DNA from: Pectobacterium aroidearum
GTDB lineage: Bacteria; Pseudomonadota; Gammaproteobacteria; Enterobacterales; Enterobacteriaceae
Reading direction: 5' to 3'
DNA length: 64,000 nt
Assembly: GCF_041228105.1 (NCBI RefSeq)
Contig: NZ_CP166097.1
Span: forward strand, 310,001-374,000
In this document: piece after piece, positions 47,090 to 58,829 of the stretch
How the letters are laid out: each line of letters starts with the position of its first letter
Numbering within the stretch: position 1 is the first letter of the stretch
Made by a program: the position numbers and the translations under genes
Notes under the pieces: generated by a model
Databases searched by the model: none
What the model saw: the letters and a program-made list of their open reading frames with translations, nothing else
What the model was told of the DNA's origin: nothing

Positions 47090-49537
47090 ATGAACTCTCC
47101 GTTTATCTATACTTCGCCAACGCTCAGTGTGGAAGCGCTGAAACACTCTATTGCTTACAAACTCATGTTTACCGTGGGGAAAGATCCCTCGATTGCGAAT
47201 AAACATGACTGGCTGAACGCCACGCTGCTGGCCGTGCGTGACCGGATGGTGGAACGCTGGCTGCGCTCGAACCGCGCACAGCTTTCGCAGGATGTGCGGC
47301 AGGTGTATTACCTGTCGATGGAATTTTTGCTGGGGCGGACGCTGTCGAACGCGCTGCTGGCGATGGGATTGTATGACGATCTGAAAGCGGCGCTGGATGG
47401 CATGGGGCTGGAGCTGGACGATCTGCTAGAGGAAGAAAATGACCCAGGCTTAGGAAACGGTGGTCTGGGACGTTTGGCGGCCTGTTTTCTGGATTCGCTG
47501 GCGACGATGGCCCTGCCTGGGCGCGGCTACGGCATTCGCTACGAATACGGCATGTTCAAACAGAACATTGTTAACGGCAAGCAGGCGGAATCACCGGACT
47601 ACTGGCTGGAATACGGCAACGCGTGGGAATTCCCGCGCCATAGCACGCGCTATAAAGTACGTTTCGGCGGCCGAATCCAGCAGGAAGGCAGCAAAATGCG
47701 CTGGCTGGAAACGGAAGAAGTTATCGCGTGCGCTTACGACCAAATCATTCCCGGTTTTGATACGGACGCTACCAATACCCTGCGTTTGTGGGGCGCGCAG
47801 GCCAGTAATGAAATCAATCTGGGTAAATTCAATCAGGGCGACTATTTTGCGGCGGTAGAAGATAAAAACCACTCGGAAAACGTGTCGCGCGTGCTGTATC
47901 CCGATGATTCCACCTATTCAGGCCGCGAGCTGCGCCTGCGTCAGGAATACTTCCTGGTTTCCGCCACGGTGCAGGACATTCTGAACCGTCATTGGATGAT
48001 GCATAAGACTTACGCCAATCTGGCAGAGAAGTTCGCTATTCACCTGAACGATACTCACCCGGTGCTGGCTATCCCTGAGTTGATGCGCCTGCTGATCGAT
48101 GAGCACAAATTTAAATGGATAGAGGCGTGGACGGTGGTGAGGAAAGTCTTCTCCTATACCAACCATACGCTGATGCAGGAAGCGCTGGAAACCTGGCCAG
48201 TTGATATGCTGGGTAAAATCCTGCCACGTCACCTGCAATTGATTTTCGAAATTAACGAACATTTTCTGGAATACGTCCAGAAAGAAGCCCCGGATGACAA
48301 CGATCTGCTGGCGCGGGTTTCCATCATTGATGAAAACAACGGACGTAAAGTCCGCATGGCGTGGTTGGCCGTGGTCGCCAGCCATAAGGTCAACGGTGTA
48401 TCGGAGCTGCACTCGGATCTGATGGTACAGTCTCTGTTTGCCGATTTTGCTCGCCTCTTCCCTAATCGTTTCTGCAATAAAACCAATGGGGTGACGCCAC
48501 GGCGCTGGCTGGCGCTGGCTAACCCATCGCTCTCTAAACTGTTGGACGACACGATAGGGCAGACCTGGCGCACCGACCTGAGCCAGTTGAGCGAACTGAA
48601 ACAGCACATCGATTATCCGGCGTTTGTGCAGAAAATCCGTAAGGTGAAGCTGAAGAACAAAGTGCGCTTAGCGACCTATATGGCGGAAAACCTGAATATT
48701 GTGGTTAACCCCGAGTCGCTGTTCGATGTGCAGATTAAGCGTATTCACGAATACAAACGGCAACTGCTGAATGTATTGCACATCATCACGCTCTATAACC
48801 GCATTAAAGACGATCCAGAAGTTGCGCGTGTGCCGCGCGTCGCCATCTTTGCGGGCAAGGCGGCATCGGCCTATTACATGGCGAAGCACATTATCAACCT
48901 GATCAACGACGTCGCGAAGGTGATCAACAACGATCCGGCATTGCACGATCGGCTGAAAGTGGTCTTCATCCCGAACTACAGCGTGAGCCTGGCACAGTTG
49001 ATCATCCCAGCAGCCGATCTCTCTGAGCAGATCTCGCTGGCGGGGACGGAAGCCTCCGGGACCAGCAATATGAAATTTGCCCTGAACGGCGCGCTGACGA
49101 TCGGTACGCTAGATGGGGCGAATGTCGAAATGCTGGAGCATATTGGCGAAGAAAATATGTTTATCTTCGGCAACACGGCGGAGCAGGTCGAAGCGCTGCG
49201 CCAGAGTGGCTACAACCCACGGCAATATTACGATCAGGATGAAGAGCTGCGCCGCGTGCTGACGCAAATTACCACGGGCGTCTTCAGCCCTGATGACAGC
49301 CGACGTTACAGCGATCTGTTTGATTCACTGGTGAATTTTGGCGATTACTATCAGCTACTGGCAGACTATCGCAGCTATGTGGATACGCAGGATCGGGTGG
49401 ATGAGCTGTATGAGAACAAGGACGAATGGGCGCGCTGTGCCGTCAAGAATATTGCCAATATGGGTTATTTCTCGTCTGACCGCACCATCGGTGAATATGC
49501 AGAAGATATCTGGGATATCAAACCGATACGGTTGTGA
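47090..49537 (+). CDS. glgP: Glycogen phosphorylase
   Basis: An 815-residue GT35 phosphorylase, the length of E. coli GlgP, releasing glucose-1-phosphate from glycogen. Seen: [75 protein letters not shown] and the pyridoxal-phosphate site [14 protein letters not shown] with the lysine. ATG 47090 is preferred: GGGA (47077-47080) is 9 nt upstream and the protein then matches the family start; earlier in-frame starts add up to five residues. Last gene of the glg operon, 75 bp after glgA. Paralogous to malP in this window. Confidence 0.97.
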   Translation: MNSPFIYTSPTLSVEALKHSIAYKLMFTVGKDPSIANKHDWLNATLLAVRDRMVERWLRSNRAQLSQDVRQVYYLSMEFLLGRTLSNALLAMGLYDDLKAALDGMGLELDDLLEEENDPGLGNGGLGRLAACFLDSLATMALPGRGYGIRYEYGMFKQNIVNGKQAESPDYWLEYGNAWEFPRHSTRYKVRFGGRIQQEGSKMRWLETEEVIACAYDQIIPGFDTDATNTLRLWGAQASNEINLGKFNQGDYFAAVEDKNHSENVSRVLYPDDSTYSGRELRLRQEYFLVSATVQDILNRHWMMHKTYANLAEKFAIHLNDTHPVLAIPELMRLLIDEHKFKWIEAWTVVRKVFSYTNHTLMQEALETWPVDMLGKILPRHLQLIFEINEHFLEYVQKEAPDDNDLLARVSIIDENNGRKVRMAWLAVVASHKVNGVSELHSDLMVQSLFADFARLFPNRFCNKTNGVTPRRWLALANPSLSKLLDDTIGQTWRTDLSQLSELKQHIDYPAFVQKIRKVKLKNKVRLATYMAENLNIVVNPESLFDVQIKRIHEYKRQLLNVLHIITLYNRIKDDPEVARVPRVAIFAGKAASAYYMAKHIINLINDVAKVINNDPALHDRLKVVFIPNYSVSLAQLIIPAADLSEQISLAGTEASGTSNMKFALNGALTIGTLDGANVEMLEHIGEENMFIFGNTAEQVEALRQSGYNPRQYYDQDEELRRVLTQITTGVFSPDDSRRYSDLFDSLVNFGDYYQLLADYRSYVDTQDRVDELYENKDEWARCAVKNIANMGYFSSDRTIGEYAEDIWDIKPIRL

Positions 49538-49555
49538 TTGCACGTTGGTGATATG

Positions 49556-49589
49556 AAAAAGCGCCGTAGGCAAAACCTACGGCGCTTTT
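49556..49589. terminator. Bidirectional terminator between glgP and glpD
   Basis: AAAAA followed by GCGCCGTAGG (49561-49570), loop CAAAA, CCTACGGCGC (49576-49585) and TTTT. The A-run on one side and the T-run on the other make it effective for both convergent genes. Confidence 0.92.
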
Positions 49590-49630
49590 GTGTTTACAGC
49601 AGTAAAAGGTGCTTGCGGTAACCGCGCGGA

Positions 49631-51133
49631 TTAACCCGCTTTGGCCATTTGCTGTTGGCGGTGGTGGGCTAACCAGTCGCTGATGCGTTGTTTCTGCGCG
49701 TCATTCAGACGCATGCCTAGCTTGGTGCGACGCCAGATAACGTCGTCCAGCGTGACGGCCCATTCTTTCTCAACCAGATAGCGCAGTTCCGCTTCATACA
49801 GGTCATGACCGAAATCTTCACCCAGATCGCCGAGGCCTTTCACGTTTGTCAGAATCAGTTCGCTGTTTGAACCGTAGGTACGGCTGTAACGGCGCGTCAG
49901 TGATTCCGGCAGATTGAAGCGGCGACGCAGCGCGGCGGCATAGTCATCACGTGTGCCTGCGATATCACCACCCGGCAGGACGGCTTCTTTCGTCCAGGCT
50001 TTACCCGCTTGCGGATAGTATTTGTGCAGCTTGTCCAGCGCGTGCTCTGCCAGCTTACGATATGTTGTCAGTTTGCCGCCAAACACGGAAAGCAGCGGAG
50101 CCTGGCCGTTATCATCATCGACAGACAGTGTGTAATCACGGGTAATCGCCTGCGGAGAGTCGGACTCGTCATCACAGAGCGGACGCACGCCGGAGTAGGT
50201 CCAGACGATATCGTCACGTGTAAGCTGCTGTTTGAAATGATCGTTATACACATCCAGCAGATAGCCGACTTCGTTATCATCGATCTTCACATCGTGCGGA
50301 TTGCCTTTGTATTCCACGTCTGTGGTACCGATGATTGAGTAGTCATCCTGCCACGGGATCACGAAGACAATACGGTGATCTTTGTTTTGCAGAATGTACG
50401 CCTGCGGCTGGTTATGGACTTTTGGCACCACGATATGGCTGCCTTTGATCAAACGGATGCCGTAAGGTGATTTCAGCTGCAGGCCGTCATCAAAGAATTC
50501 TTTTACCCACGGGCCAGTGGCGTTCACCAGACCTTTGGCGCGCCAGGTGAAGGTTTCGCCGGTCAGTGAATCAACTGCATCTACAATCCACACGCCTTGC
50601 TCACGACGGGCGCGGGTCACTTTGGTACGGGTACGGACTTCGCCGCCGCGTTTTGTCACTTCCTGCGCGTTTAACACCACCAGACGCGCATCGTCCACCC
50701 AGCAGTCCGAATATTCAAAGCCCTGCTTCAGTTCAGGCTTAAGTACAGAATCTGCACCGAATTTCAGTCCCTTACTGGCAGGCAGGCTGACGCGTTTACC
50801 AATGTTGTCGTACATGAACAGGCCGATACGAATCATCCAGGCCGGGCGCAGGTGCGGCTGATGGGGCAAACGAAAGCGCATCGGGAAAATAATGTGCGGG
50901 GCCATTTTCAGCAGCGTTTCGCGCTCAGACAGCGCTTCGCTGACCAAACGAAACTCATAGTGCTCAAGATAACGCAGGCCGCCGTGAATCAGCTTGGAGC
51001 TGGCGGAGGACGTGGCACAGGCAAGATCCTGCGCTTCCAACAACAGGACTGATAACCCTCGCCCAGCCGCATCTGCGGCGATGCCTGCACCGTTAATTCC
51101 GCCGCCGATAACGATTAGATCTTTGGTTTCCAC
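49631..51133 (-). CDS. glpD: Aerobic glycerol-3-phosphate dehydrogenase
   Basis: A 500-residue FAD-dependent, membrane-associated enzyme that oxidises glycerol-3-phosphate and passes electrons to ubiquinone. Seen: the FAD fold LIVIGGGINGAGIAADAAGRG, ATSSASSKLIHGGLRYLEHYEF, IGTTDVEYKGNP, SGVRPLCDDES and FGGKLTTYRKLAEHAL. GTG 51133 is the start, since GGAGGA lies just upstream and the family begins METKDL; the upstream open frame is not used. It is divergent from glpEGR and carries a GlpR operator upstream. Complements the anaerobic GlpABC at 14.6-18.7 kb. Confidence 0.97.
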   Translation of the reverse strand: METKDLIVIGGGINGAGIAADAAGRGLSVLLLEAQDLACATSSASSKLIHGGLRYLEHYEFRLVSEALSERETLLKMAPHIIFPMRFRLPHQPHLRPAWMIRIGLFMYDNIGKRVSLPASKGLKFGADSVLKPELKQGFEYSDCWVDDARLVVLNAQEVTKRGGEVRTRTKVTRARREQGVWIVDAVDSLTGETFTWRAKGLVNATGPWVKEFFDDGLQLKSPYGIRLIKGSHIVVPKVHNQPQAYILQNKDHRIVFVIPWQDDYSIIGTTDVEYKGNPHDVKIDDNEVGYLLDVYNDHFKQQLTRDDIVWTYSGVRPLCDDESDSPQAITRDYTLSVDDDNGQAPLLSVFGGKLTTYRKLAEHALDKLHKYYPQAGKAWTKEAVLPGGDIAGTRDDYAAALRRRFNLPESLTRRYSRTYGSNSELILTNVKGLGDLGEDFGHDLYEAELRYLVEKEWAVTLDDVIWRRTKLGMRLNDAQKQRISDWLAHHRQQQMAKAG

Positions 51134-51162
51134 GTTTCTTCCTCCACCCTCGAATAAATCAA

Positions 51163-51182
51163 AATGTTCGTTTTCGAGCATT
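51163..51182. promoter_or_regulatory. GlpR operator of glpD
   Basis: AATGTTCGTTTTCGAGCATT matches the GlpR consensus WATGTTCGWTAWCGAACATW at 18 of 20 positions. It lies 30-49 bp upstream of the glpD GTG. The glpR gene itself is close by on the other strand. Confidence 0.85.
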
Positions 51183-51777
<595 letters not shown>

Positions 51778-51845
51778 TCGCATGACGATTCAAGAACCTT
51801 TATTATCATGTTTCTAACTCAATCTACCCACTGGCGCTTCCCGCT

Positions 51846-52679
51846 ATGATGACTCGCGTTATTGCTCTCTCCAATCCGCGTCTGGCTCAGGCATTTGTTG
51901 ATTACATGCGTACGCAGCAGATTTATTTGGAAATGCGGCCTCACGGGCATGAGGCTGAACTGTGGCTGGAGGATGAAACCCAACTGAGCAAGGTTCAGGA
52001 AGCGCTGGAGATTTTTCTGCGTGACCCGACGAACCCGCGCTATCTGGCGGCCAGTTGGCAAACGGGATCGATGGACACCGGTATTCAATACCAACGCTAC
52101 TCTTTCCTGCAAACGCTGAAACAAAAGGCCGGACCGCTGACGCTATCCGTGATGGTCGTGACGATCGCGGTGTTTATCCTGATGCAGATTTCAGGCTATG
52201 AGAGCGTGATGACGTGGCTGGCGTTCCCGGCTGAGGGGCAGCAGCTACAGCTGTGGCGCTGGTTCAGTCATGCTTTGTTGCACTTTTCCCTGCTGCACAT
52301 TTTGTTCAATCTGATGTGGTGGTGGTATCTGGGGGGGCCGGTTGAAAAAGTATTGGGCACTGGCAAATTGCTGGTCATCACGCTGGTTTCCGCGTTGGTC
52401 AGCGGCTGGGCGCAGTCTTGGTTCAGCGGTACCTATTTTGGTGGCCTGTCGGGCGTGGTTTACGCCTTGATGGGTTATGTCTGGCTGCGAGGGGAAAGAG
52501 AGCCTGACGGCTATTTATCTATGCCGCGTAGTCTGATGGCCTTCGCTTTACTCTGGCTGGTCGCCGGATATTTCGATATTTTAGGCATGTCGATCGCCAA
52601 TGCGGCGCATGTGGCTGGGCTGATTGTCGGGCTATTGATGGCCTTTTGGGACACGTATAATAAAACAAACCCCCGGTGA
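51846..52679 (+). CDS. glpG: Rhomboid protease GlpG
   Basis: A 277-residue intramembrane serine protease. Seen: a cytoplasmic N-terminal domain (about 1-90), six membrane helices, [23 protein letters not shown] with conserved His and Asn, the nucleophile motif [14 protein letters not shown] (Ser202), and the helix-6 [11 protein letters not shown] (His255) of the Ser-His dyad. ATG 51846 is followed by a second ATG at 51849, which would give the E. coli numbering Ser201/His254. There is no clear ribosome site. Middle gene of glpEGR, 24 bp before glpR. Confidence 0.95.
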   Translation: MMTRVIALSNPRLAQAFVDYMRTQQIYLEMRPHGHEAELWLEDETQLSKVQEALEIFLRDPTNPRYLAASWQTGSMDTGIQYQRYSFLQTLKQKAGPLTLSVMVVTIAVFILMQISGYESVMTWLAFPAEGQQLQLWRWFSHALLHFSLLHILFNLMWWWYLGGPVEKVLGTGKLLVITLVSALVSGWAQSWFSGTYFGGLSGVVYALMGYVWLRGEREPDGYLSMPRSLMAFALLWLVAGYFDILGMSIANAAHVAGLIVGLLMAFWDTYNKTNPR

Positions 52680-52703
52680 ATCGGGGCGTCTTAGGGGATA
52701 AAT

Positions 52704-53462
52704 GTGAAGCAGACACAACGGCATGACGCCATTATTGAACTGGTGCGTCGGCAGGGGTATGTCAGTACTGAAGAGCTGGTGGATCATTTTGCGGTGAGCC
52801 CGCAGACCATCCGTCGCGATCTGAACGATCTGGCCGAACAGAATAAGATCCATCGCCACCACGGCGGCGCGGCCTTGCCGTCCAGTTCAGTGAACACGGC
52901 CTACCATGACCGTAAAATGATGTGGTCGGACGAAAAAGCGCGCATTGCCCGTCGGGTGGCGAGTCAGATTCCAGACGGCGCCACCTTGTTTATCGATATC
53001 GGCACCACGCCTGAAGCGGTGGCCTATGCGCTGATGCAGCACAAGGATCTGCGCGTGGTCACCAATAACCTGAATGTGGCAACGCTGCTGACGGCAAAAG
53101 AGGATTTTCGTCTGATTTTGGCCGGTGGTGAAGTGCGTACTCGTGATGGCGGCATCATGGGCGAAGCGACGCTGGATTTTATCTCTCAGTTCCGCCTGGA
53201 TTTCGGCATTTTGGGCATCAGCGGTATTGACATGGATGGGTCATTACTGGAGTTTGATTACCATGAAGTGCGCACAAAACGGGCGATTATTGAAAATTCT
53301 CGCTGCGTCATGCTGGTGACGGATCATTCCAAGTTTGGTCGTAATGCGATGGTGAATTTGGGCAACATGGATTTGATCGACTATCTTTTTACCGATCAGT
53401 CACCACCGCCCAGCGTACTGAAAATCATTGAACAACATAAGGTACAGTTGGAGTTGTGTTGA
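52704..53462 (+). CDS. glpR: Glycerol-3-phosphate regulon repressor GlpR (DeoR family)
   Basis: A 252-residue DeoR-family repressor. Seen: an N-terminal helix-turn-helix RQGYVSTEELVDHFAVSPQTIRRDLNDL, and a DeoRC sensor domain with IDIGTTPEAVAYALM, LAGGEVRTRDGGIMG and DHSKFGRNAMV. It binds glycerol-3-phosphate and controls the glp operons; candidate operators lie at 14319, 14518 and 51163 in this window. Only 42 bp separate it from malP on the same strand, so read-through from glpEGR into malPQ is plausible. Confidence 0.96.
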   Translation: MKQTQRHDAIIELVRRQGYVSTEELVDHFAVSPQTIRRDLNDLAEQNKIHRHHGGAALPSSSVNTAYHDRKMMWSDEKARIARRVASQIPDGATLFIDIGTTPEAVAYALMQHKDLRVVTNNLNVATLLTAKEDFRLILAGGEVRTRDGGIMGEATLDFISQFRLDFGILGISGIDMDGSLLEFDYHEVRTKRAIIENSRCVMLVTDHSKFGRNAMVNLGNMDLIDYLFTDQSPPPSVLKIIEQHKVQLELC

Positions 53463-53504
53463 ACCCGATGTGCCTTTTCCATGACGGACAACGGAGGAGG
53501 CACG

Positions 53505-56027
53505 ATGTCAGATTCTTCAAGAAAGCCGGGTTCTGTAAAGCGATCAGGCTCGTCAACACGTTCAGCGGCGGCAAAAAAGCCAGAGGCTTTCACGCAGCCC
53601 GTTTCCTCCGCTTATCCCCCCATCGCTTTTGATACCGCAGAATTTACCGCCGCGCTGCTTCGTCAGCAGCGGCTTGCTGGCGTCACCTCGCTTAATGCGA
53701 TGACGCCAGTGCAGTGCTGGCGCGCCGTCAGTCTGGCGCTGTCTGAACAATTGCTGATGCATACTGCATCGCCCACGTCTTCCTCGACCAATACGCCGCA
53801 ACGCCATGTGAACTACCTGTCGATGGAGTTTCTGCCTGGCCGCCTGACGGGCAACAACCTGCTTAATCTGGGATGGTATGACGCCGTTGCCACCGCGCTG
53901 GCTGAGCAGGGGCTGAACCTGAGCGATATTCTTGAACAGGAAACCGATCCGGGTTTAGGCAACGGTGGATTAGGCCGACTGGCGTCTTGCTTTCTGGATT
54001 CGATGGCAACGGTGGGACAGCCCGCCACGGGGTACGGCCTCAACTATCAGTATGGCCTGTTCCGTCAGCACTTCGCGCAAGAACAGCAGCAGGAAACCGC
54101 CGATGACTGGCAGCGCGACACCTATCCGTGGTTTGTGCCGCGCGCAGAGCTGGCGGTGGATGTCGGATTCGGCGGGCGTCTGCAACCCCAGACGGACGGC
54201 ACCTTGCGCTGGCTACCGGATACTGTTTTCAGAGGTGAGGCCTGTGACCTGCCGGTGATTGGCTATCACAATGGCGCTGCGCAGCCGCTGCGTCTGTGGC
54301 GCGCGACGCATCGTGCTCCGTTTGATTTGACATTGTTCAACGAAGGGCATTATCTGCGCGCGGCACAGGCGGGGATTTCCGCCGCCAGCCTGACCAGCGT
54401 GCTGTATCCGAATGACAATCATGCGGCGGGCAAACGTCTGCGTCTGATGCAGCAGTATTTCCACTGCGCCTGTTCGGTGGCCGACATTCTGCGTCGGCAT
54501 CTTAAGGCGGGGCGCGCGTTGTCCACGTTGCCGGATTATGAAGTCATCCAGCTTAACGATACCCACCCGACGCTAGCGATCCCCGAATTGATGCGTCTGC
54601 TGCTGGATGAGCATCAGATACCGTGGGATGAAGCCTGGTCGATAACCGGACGTACCTTTGCCTATACCAACCATACGCTGATGCCGGAAGCGCTTGAACG
54701 CTGGGATGAACGGCTGTTTGGTCGCCTGCTCCCTCGCCACCTGTCTATCATCCGGCAAATTGATACGCAGTTTAAGGCGCAGGTTGAGGACAAGTGGCCC
54801 GGCGATCGGCAGGTGTGGGCGAAGCTCGCCATCCGCCACCAGCGTCAGATTCGTATGGCAAACCTTTGCGTCGTCAGCTGCTTTGCGGTTAACGGCGTGG
54901 CGGCACTGCACTCGGAGCTGGTGGTGAAAGATCTGTTTCCTGAATATCACCAGCTGTGGCCGACCAAATTCCATAACGTCACCAACGGGATTACCCCACG
55001 CCGCTGGCTGAAGCAGTGTAACCCGGCGTTGTCCGCGCTTATCGACGACACACTGCACACGCCGTGGGTAAATGATTTGCCCGCGCTGCGCGGGCTGGAG
55101 CCCTATGCTGACGATGCTGGTTTTCGTGAGCGTTATCGACAAATCAAAACTGATAATAAAACGCAGCTGGTGACCTACCTGCGCCAGCAGTACGACATCG
55201 TGATCGATCCGCAGGCGCTGTTTGATGTGCAAATCAAGCGATTGCATGAGTACAAACGCCAACATTTGAATCTGCTGCATATTCTCGCGCTATATCGTCA
55301 ATTGCGTGACAATCCGCATCTGGATATAGTGCCGCACGTCTTTTTGTTCGGTGCCAAAGCGGCGCCGGGCTATGTATTAGCGAAAAACATCATTTATGCC
55401 ATTAACCGGGTTGCTGCGGTCATTAATCAGGATCGCCGTGTTAACGATCGCCTGAAGGTCGTCTTCCCGCCGGACTACCGTGTATCGCTGGCTGAACGGA
55501 TGATTCCTGCCGCAGATGTGTCTGAGCAGATTTCAACGGCAGGTAAAGAGGCGTCCGGTACGGGCAATATGAAGCTGGCACTGAACGGTGCGCTGACCGT
55601 CGGCACGCTGGACGGGGCGAATGTGGAAATGGCGCAGCAGGTGGGTGAAGACAATCTGTTCATTTTTGGTCACACCGTCGAACAGGTAAAAGCGCTACAG
55701 GCGCAGGGCTATGAGCCGTCTGACTACCTTGCCGTGACGCCGCTGCTGCGTGAAGTGCTGAACGAGCTAGCGAGTGGCGCGTTCAGTCAGGGGGATAAAA
55801 ACGCGTTTGCCCCGCTGTTGGATAGCCTGCTGAAGCTGGGCGATCCCTATATGTTAATGGCCGATTTTGCACCGTATTGCGAGGTGCAGCAGCGTGTTGA
55901 TGCGCTTTACCGTGAGCCGGATGAATGGACGCGCCGTTGCGTGCTGAATACCGCCAGAATGGGGATGTTCAGTTCGGACAGGGCGATTCATGATTACCAG
56001 ACGCGCATTTGGCAGGCGCATCGTTAG
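53505..56027 (+). CDS. malP: Maltodextrin phosphorylase with N-terminal extension
   Basis: An 840-residue GT35 phosphorylase acting on maltodextrins. Seen: [79 protein letters not shown] and the pyridoxal-phosphate site [16 protein letters not shown]. The alignment with E. coli MalP (797 residues) starts at about residue 42: the first 40 or so residues are Ser/Lys/Pro-rich and look disordered. GGAGGAGG (53494-53500 region) with ATG 53505 marks the start; the open frame extends to 53481. It forms an operon with malQ, 12 bp downstream. Paralogous to glgP. Confidence 0.95.
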   Translation: MSDSSRKPGSVKRSGSSTRSAAAKKPEAFTQPVSSAYPPIAFDTAEFTAALLRQQRLAGVTSLNAMTPVQCWRAVSLALSEQLLMHTASPTSSSTNTPQRHVNYLSMEFLPGRLTGNNLLNLGWYDAVATALAEQGLNLSDILEQETDPGLGNGGLGRLASCFLDSMATVGQPATGYGLNYQYGLFRQHFAQEQQQETADDWQRDTYPWFVPRAELAVDVGFGGRLQPQTDGTLRWLPDTVFRGEACDLPVIGYHNGAAQPLRLWRATHRAPFDLTLFNEGHYLRAAQAGISAASLTSVLYPNDNHAAGKRLRLMQQYFHCACSVADILRRHLKAGRALSTLPDYEVIQLNDTHPTLAIPELMRLLLDEHQIPWDEAWSITGRTFAYTNHTLMPEALERWDERLFGRLLPRHLSIIRQIDTQFKAQVEDKWPGDRQVWAKLAIRHQRQIRMANLCVVSCFAVNGVAALHSELVVKDLFPEYHQLWPTKFHNVTNGITPRRWLKQCNPALSALIDDTLHTPWVNDLPALRGLEPYADDAGFRERYRQIKTDNKTQLVTYLRQQYDIVIDPQALFDVQIKRLHEYKRQHLNLLHILALYRQLRDNPHLDIVPHVFLFGAKAAPGYVLAKNIIYAINRVAAVINQDRRVNDRLKVVFPPDYRVSLAERMIPAADVSEQISTAGKEASGTGNMKLALNGALTVGTLDGANVEMAQQVGEDNLFIFGHTVEQVKALQAQGYEPSDYLAVTPLLREVLNELASGAFSQGDKNAFAPLLDSLLKLGDPYMLMADFAPYCEVQQRVDALYREPDEWTRRCVLNTARMGMFSSDRAIHDYQTRIWQAHR

Positions 56028-56039
56028 GAAAAGGAGAGG

Positions 56040-58124
56040 GTGTTCAAGGTGGATAAACTGGCAAGCCAGCAGACAGGCATCGCGGAAAGCTATACCGATG
56101 CCTATGGCAAAGAGCACATTGTTGCGGCCGCAATCAGAAACCAGATTCAGGCAATGATGGACGTTTCTGACAGCGGCAATGCGCCCTTGCCGCCTGTTCG
56201 TGTCTTTTTGCAGGGCCGGGACGCGGTCATTGAGCTTGCTGGTCACGGTGAATTCCTTTGGACGCTAATGTATGAAAACGGCGGTCAAATTCAAGGGCAG
56301 ATCACGGGCGGCTCTACGTTGGCTCTGCCGGGCGTGCTGCCGCTGGGTTACCACTACCTGACGTTGACGCAGGCCGACCAGCGCTGGAGTTGCCGGATTA
56401 TTGTCGCGCCGCACCGCTGCTACGAACCCGAAGCCTTACAGCAGGGAAAACGCTGGTGGGGTGTTACCGTCCAGCTTTACACCTTGCGCTCGCAGAACAA
56501 CTGGGGCGTCGGGGATTTTGGCGACCTGCGCCATCTGGTGGAACAGATTGCCCGGCGCGGCGGTGCCTTTGTGGGACTGAACCCGCTCCATTCGCTGTAT
56601 CCCGCGCTGCCAGAGGCCGCAAGCCCTTACAGTCCTTCCTCCCGACACTGGCTGAACATTATTTATATCGATGTGAATCGCATTGATGATTTTCAGCAGA
56701 GTGAGGAGGCGCAGGCATGGTGGCTCCGTGAGGATACCCAAAGTGCGGTGACGGCGTTACGGGCAGGTCGCTGGGTCGATTATGAACCGGTGACGGCGCT
56801 TAAGCTGACCGCTTTACGGTTGGCTTTCCGCTACTTTACGACACGCAGCACGCTGGACCCGCGTATCAGTGCCTTTCGCCAGTTTGTCGTCAGCGGTGGG
56901 CAGAGCCTGCAACTTCAGGCGACGTTTGATGCGTTGCAGGCCTACCTGAAAAAACAGGGCGAGAACTACGCGGACTGGCACCAATGGCCAGCCCGTTACC
57001 ATGACGTGCACAGTGAAACCGTGAAGTCATTCCGCCGTGAACACAGCGATGAGATTACGTTTTACAGCTGGCTGCAATGGGTGGCGCATGAGCAACTTGC
57101 AGAGTGTTACGCGCACAGTAAACAGCTTGGCCTGCCGCTCGGTCTGTATCGCGATTTAGCCGTCGGGGTCGCACAGGGCGGCGCGGAAACCTGGGATGAA
57201 CGGCAGCTCTATTGCCTTGATGCCTCTATCGGTGCACCGCCGGATCCGCTTGGACCACAGGGACAAGACTGGCAGCTCGCACCGATGAACCCCACCATGA
57301 TGCAGCTGCGCGGCTATCAGCCGTTTATTGACGTACTGCGCAGTAACATGGCGCACTGTGGTGCGCTGCGTATCGATCACGTGATGGCGCTCTTGCGCCT
57401 GTGGTGGATCCCCAAGGCGGAGACAGCAGGCAACGGGGCTTACGTACATTATCCGGTTGACGATCTGCTGGCGGTGCTGGCGCTGGAAAGTCAGCGCCAT
57501 CGCTGCCTGATTATCGGCGAGGATTTAGGCACGGTGCCGCCGGAAATTGTCAGCAAACTGCATGATTACGGTATCTATTCTTACAAGGTGCTGTTCTTTG
57601 AAAAGGATGAGGAGAATCATTTCCGCGCACCGGAAGATTACCCGCGTCAGGCGATGACAACGATCACCACGCACGATCTCCCGACGCTGCGTGGCTACTG
57701 GCAAACCGTGGATTTATCGCTGGGACGGGAATTGGGGCTGTACCCGACGGAAACGCTATTGCAAGAGCAGATGCAGCAGCGTGAGAAAGCGAAACAGGGG
57801 CTGCTCAATGCGTTGCATGAATTCGGGCTATTGCCGCAGCGGGTTGGTCGCAATTCGGCGCTGACGACGATGGGCGCACCGCTGAGTCGTGGCGTTCACC
57901 GCTATGTCGCTGATAGCGCCAGCGCGCTGGTGGGGTTCCAACTGGAAGACTGGTTGGATATGGCGACGCCGGTCAATGTACCAGGTACCAATCGCGAATA
58001 CCCCAACTGGCGGCGCAAACTTACGCGCCCGCTGGAGTCGATCTTCGCTGACCGCTGCCTTGAACGGCTGGTTCGAGATATGGATTTGCGCCGTGGCGCA
58101 CCAATGAAAACGCAAAAAGCCTAA
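56040..58124 (+). CDS. malQ: 4-alpha-glucanotransferase (amylomaltase)
   Basis: A 694-residue GH77 enzyme, the length of E. coli MalQ, transferring glucan segments between maltodextrins. Seen: an N-terminal domain; VQLYTLRSQNNWGVGDFGDL; LNPLHSLYP; SPYSPSSRHWLN; the catalytic regions ALRIDHVMALLRLWW (nucleophile Asp), IIGEDLGTVP (acid/base Glu) and TTHDLPTLRGYW. GTG 56040 with AAGGAG just upstream is used; a second GTG at 56049 is possible. Last gene of malPQ, with a hairpin after it. Confidence 0.95.
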   Translation: MFKVDKLASQQTGIAESYTDAYGKEHIVAAAIRNQIQAMMDVSDSGNAPLPPVRVFLQGRDAVIELAGHGEFLWTLMYENGGQIQGQITGGSTLALPGVLPLGYHYLTLTQADQRWSCRIIVAPHRCYEPEALQQGKRWWGVTVQLYTLRSQNNWGVGDFGDLRHLVEQIARRGGAFVGLNPLHSLYPALPEAASPYSPSSRHWLNIIYIDVNRIDDFQQSEEAQAWWLREDTQSAVTALRAGRWVDYEPVTALKLTALRLAFRYFTTRSTLDPRISAFRQFVVSGGQSLQLQATFDALQAYLKKQGENYADWHQWPARYHDVHSETVKSFRREHSDEITFYSWLQWVAHEQLAECYAHSKQLGLPLGLYRDLAVGVAQGGAETWDERQLYCLDASIGAPPDPLGPQGQDWQLAPMNPTMMQLRGYQPFIDVLRSNMAHCGALRIDHVMALLRLWWIPKAETAGNGAYVHYPVDDLLAVLALESQRHRCLIIGEDLGTVPPEIVSKLHDYGIYSYKVLFFEKDEENHFRAPEDYPRQAMTTITTHDLPTLRGYWQTVDLSLGRELGLYPTETLLQEQMQQREKAKQGLLNALHEFGLLPQRVGRNSALTTMGAPLSRGVHRYVADSASALVGFQLEDWLDMATPVNVPGTNREYPNWRRKLTRPLESIFADRCLERLVRDMDLRRGAPMKTQKA

Positions 58125-58141
58125 ATCACGGAATGACAATG

Positions 58142-58167
58142 ATTCCTCCCCTGAGTTGGGGAGGAAT
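58142..58167. terminator. Hairpin between malQ and nfuA
   Basis: ATTCCTCCCC (58142-58151) and GGGGAGGAAT (58158-58167), a perfect 10-bp stem with a 6-nt loop, between convergent genes. No T-run; probably works in both directions. Confidence 0.6.
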
Positions 58168-58193
58168 AAGAAATAAATCAGCAGGAGAGGGGA

Positions 58194-58769
58194 TTAATAG
58201 TAGGAGTGTTCGCCGCGCTGGTGCTCGGTGAGATCTCTCACGCCTTTCAGCTCAGGGAATTTTTCCAGCAGCTCTTTCTCGATCCCTTCTTTCAGCGTGT
58301 AGTCGACCATCGAACAGCCGTTACAGCCACCGCCAAATTGCAGAATCGCCATGCCGTCATCGGTAATTTCCATCAGCGTTACGCGACCGCCGTGGCCAGC
58401 CAGCTGTGGGTTGATCTGCGATTGCAGCACATACTCAACGCGTTCCATCAGCGGGGCGCTGTCGTCCACTTTACGCATTTTGGCGTTTGGCGCTTTCAGC
58501 GTGAGCTGAGAACCTAACTGGTCAGTTACGAAGTCGATTTCAGCGTCTTCCAGATAAGGTGCGCTGAGTTCGTCTACGTAAGCGGAAATCTTTTCAAACT
58601 TCAGTACGGTATCGCTCGCTTCTACGGCATCCGGCGGACAATACGAGACACCGCACTCGGCGTTTGGCGTACCTGGATTGATAACAAATACGCGAATCTG
58701 TGTGCCTTCTTCCTGTTTTGCCAACAGTTTCAGGAAATGCTCCTGAGCAGCATCGGTAATACGGATCAT
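58194..58769 (-). CDS. nfuA: Iron-sulfur cluster carrier NfuA
   Basis: A 191-residue Fe-S carrier, the length of the E. coli protein (formerly GntY), delivering [4Fe-4S] clusters to target enzymes under stress. Seen: a degenerate A-type scaffold N-terminal domain that keeps [13 protein letters not shown] and lacks the full cysteine set, and a C-terminal NifU-like domain with [14 protein letters not shown] and the cluster-binding CNGCS cysteines. ATG 58769 is used; the ORF is open nine codons further. It is upstream of the malQ end, convergent. Confidence 0.96.
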   Translation of the reverse strand: MIRITDAAQEHFLKLLAKQEEGTQIRVFVINPGTPNAECGVSYCPPDAVEASDTVLKFEKISAYVDELSAPYLEDAEIDFVTDQLGSQLTLKAPNAKMRKVDDSAPLMERVEYVLQSQINPQLAGHGGRVTLMEITDDGMAILQFGGGCNGCSMVDYTLKEGIEKELLEKFPELKGVRDLTEHQRGEHSYY

Positions 58770-58829
58770 AATAGTAAGCTCGATAGTTGACTGCACTTAT
58801 CGGTTATAATACGCCCATCCTCCCCCTGA

